From Clostridiaceae bacterium (GTDB lineage Bacteria > Bacillota > Clostridia > Oscillospirales > Acutalibacteraceae): DNA of 34,641 bases. Position numbers and translations under genes: made by a program. How positions within the stretch are numbered: the first letter of the stretch is position 1; every line of letters starts with the position of its first letter. Where the stretch lies: assembly GCA_016290665.1 (NCBI GenBank), contig JAEEUW010000014.1:1-34641 (forward strand). Direction: 5' to 3'. This document shows, one piece after another, positions 33,985 to 34,641 of the stretch. Below the pieces are notes generated by a model. That model saw nothing but the letters and a program-made list of their open reading frames with translations, had not been told where the DNA came from and made no database searches.

Positions 33985-34485
33985 ATGACGAAAATTGATG
34001 CATCGGCTTATGAACTTACAGAACGCGTTGTCACGATCAACCGTGTTTCCAAAACCGTAAAGGGCGGTCGTATTTACAAATTCGCGGCCCTCGTGGTTGT
34101 CGGCGACGGCAACGGCATCGTCGGTTTCGGCCTCGGCAAATCCGGCGAAGTGCCCGACGCGATCCGTAAGGGTATTGAAGACGCGAAGAAGAATCTGATG
34201 AAGGTTGCGCTCAAGGGCACGACCATTCCCCACGAGATCGTCGGCAAGTTCGGCGCAGGCGTCGTCCTGCTGAAGCCGGCTGCCCCCGGTACCGGCGTGA
34301 TCGCCGGCGGCCCGGTCCGTGCGGTCGTGGAAACGGTCGGTATCAAGGATATCCGTACCAAGGCGCTTCGTTCGAATAACCCCTGCAACGTCGTCAGAGC
34401 GACGCTCGACGGACTTTCAAAGCTGCGCAACGTGGAAGAAGTTGCTGCGATCCGCGGCAAGTCCGAGCAGGAAATCTTAGGGTAA
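33985..34485 (+). CDS. rpsE: 30S ribosomal protein S5
   Basis: [50 protein letters not shown]. Confidence 0.97.
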   Translation: MTKIDASAYELTERVVTINRVSKTVKGGRIYKFAALVVVGDGNGIVGFGLGKSGEVPDAIRKGIEDAKKNLMKVALKGTTIPHEIVGKFGAGVVLLKPAAPGTGVIAGGPVRAVVETVGIKDIRTKALRSNNPCNVVRATLDGLSKLRNVEEVAAIRGKSEQEILG

Positions 34486-34498
34486 GGAGGGCGCTGTC

Positions 34499-34641
34499 AT
34501 GGCAGATGTAAAGGTAAAGCTTGTGAAAAGCCTGATCGGCTGCAAGAAAGATCAGATCGCCACCGCCCATGCACTTGGTCTTCGCAAGATCGGGGACGAG
34601 GCTATTCAGCCGAACAACCCACAGACACAGGGCAAGGTGAA
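34499..34641 (+). CDS. rpmD: 50S ribosomal protein L30 (3'-truncated by window end)
   Basis: [57 protein letters not shown]; operon position. Confidence 0.93.
   Translation, partial: MADVKVKLVKSLIGCKKDQIATAHALGLRKIGDEAIQPNNPQTQGKV

Overview
The window looks like a chromosomal segment from a GC-rich Firmicute (Clostridia/Oscillospirales-like; lineage is inferred from gene content and codon usage). It opens with a tRNA-Glu / 5S rRNA / tRNA-Asn cluster. Next come two membrane proteins with CREST-like and AIG1/FAR-17a (Pr6Pr)-like motifs, then a run of exported proteins: DUF4434-like, chagasin-type I42 inhibitor, two BspA-type LRR proteins and a Cys-rich CxxC-repeat protein. Housekeeping genes are YitT, DUF4342, NadE, a Gfo/Idh/MocA oxidoreductase, GlnA, an MFS transporter and GlyQS. 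An ECF sigma / putative anti-sigma unit follows, and the window ends in the canonical S10-spc ribosomal protein operon (rpsJ to partial rpmD). The strongest candidate for something undescribed is a two-member family of structured 5' leader RNAs, upstream of both LRR genes and of no other gene in the window. Each has a promoter-like block with identical internal spacing, a ~115-nt stem closed by CGCCAAACA/TGTTTGGCG(ACA), overlapping alternative hairpins, and an intrinsic terminator just before the RBS. Other notable points: a 30-bp duplication of the tRNA-Asn 3' end around hairpin repeats, a repeated hairpin with a compensatory base-pair change, an attenuator-like S10 leader, and a hairpin in front of rplB. 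No CRISPR array, transposase or recognizable defence system was seen. All structures and family calls were made by eye.
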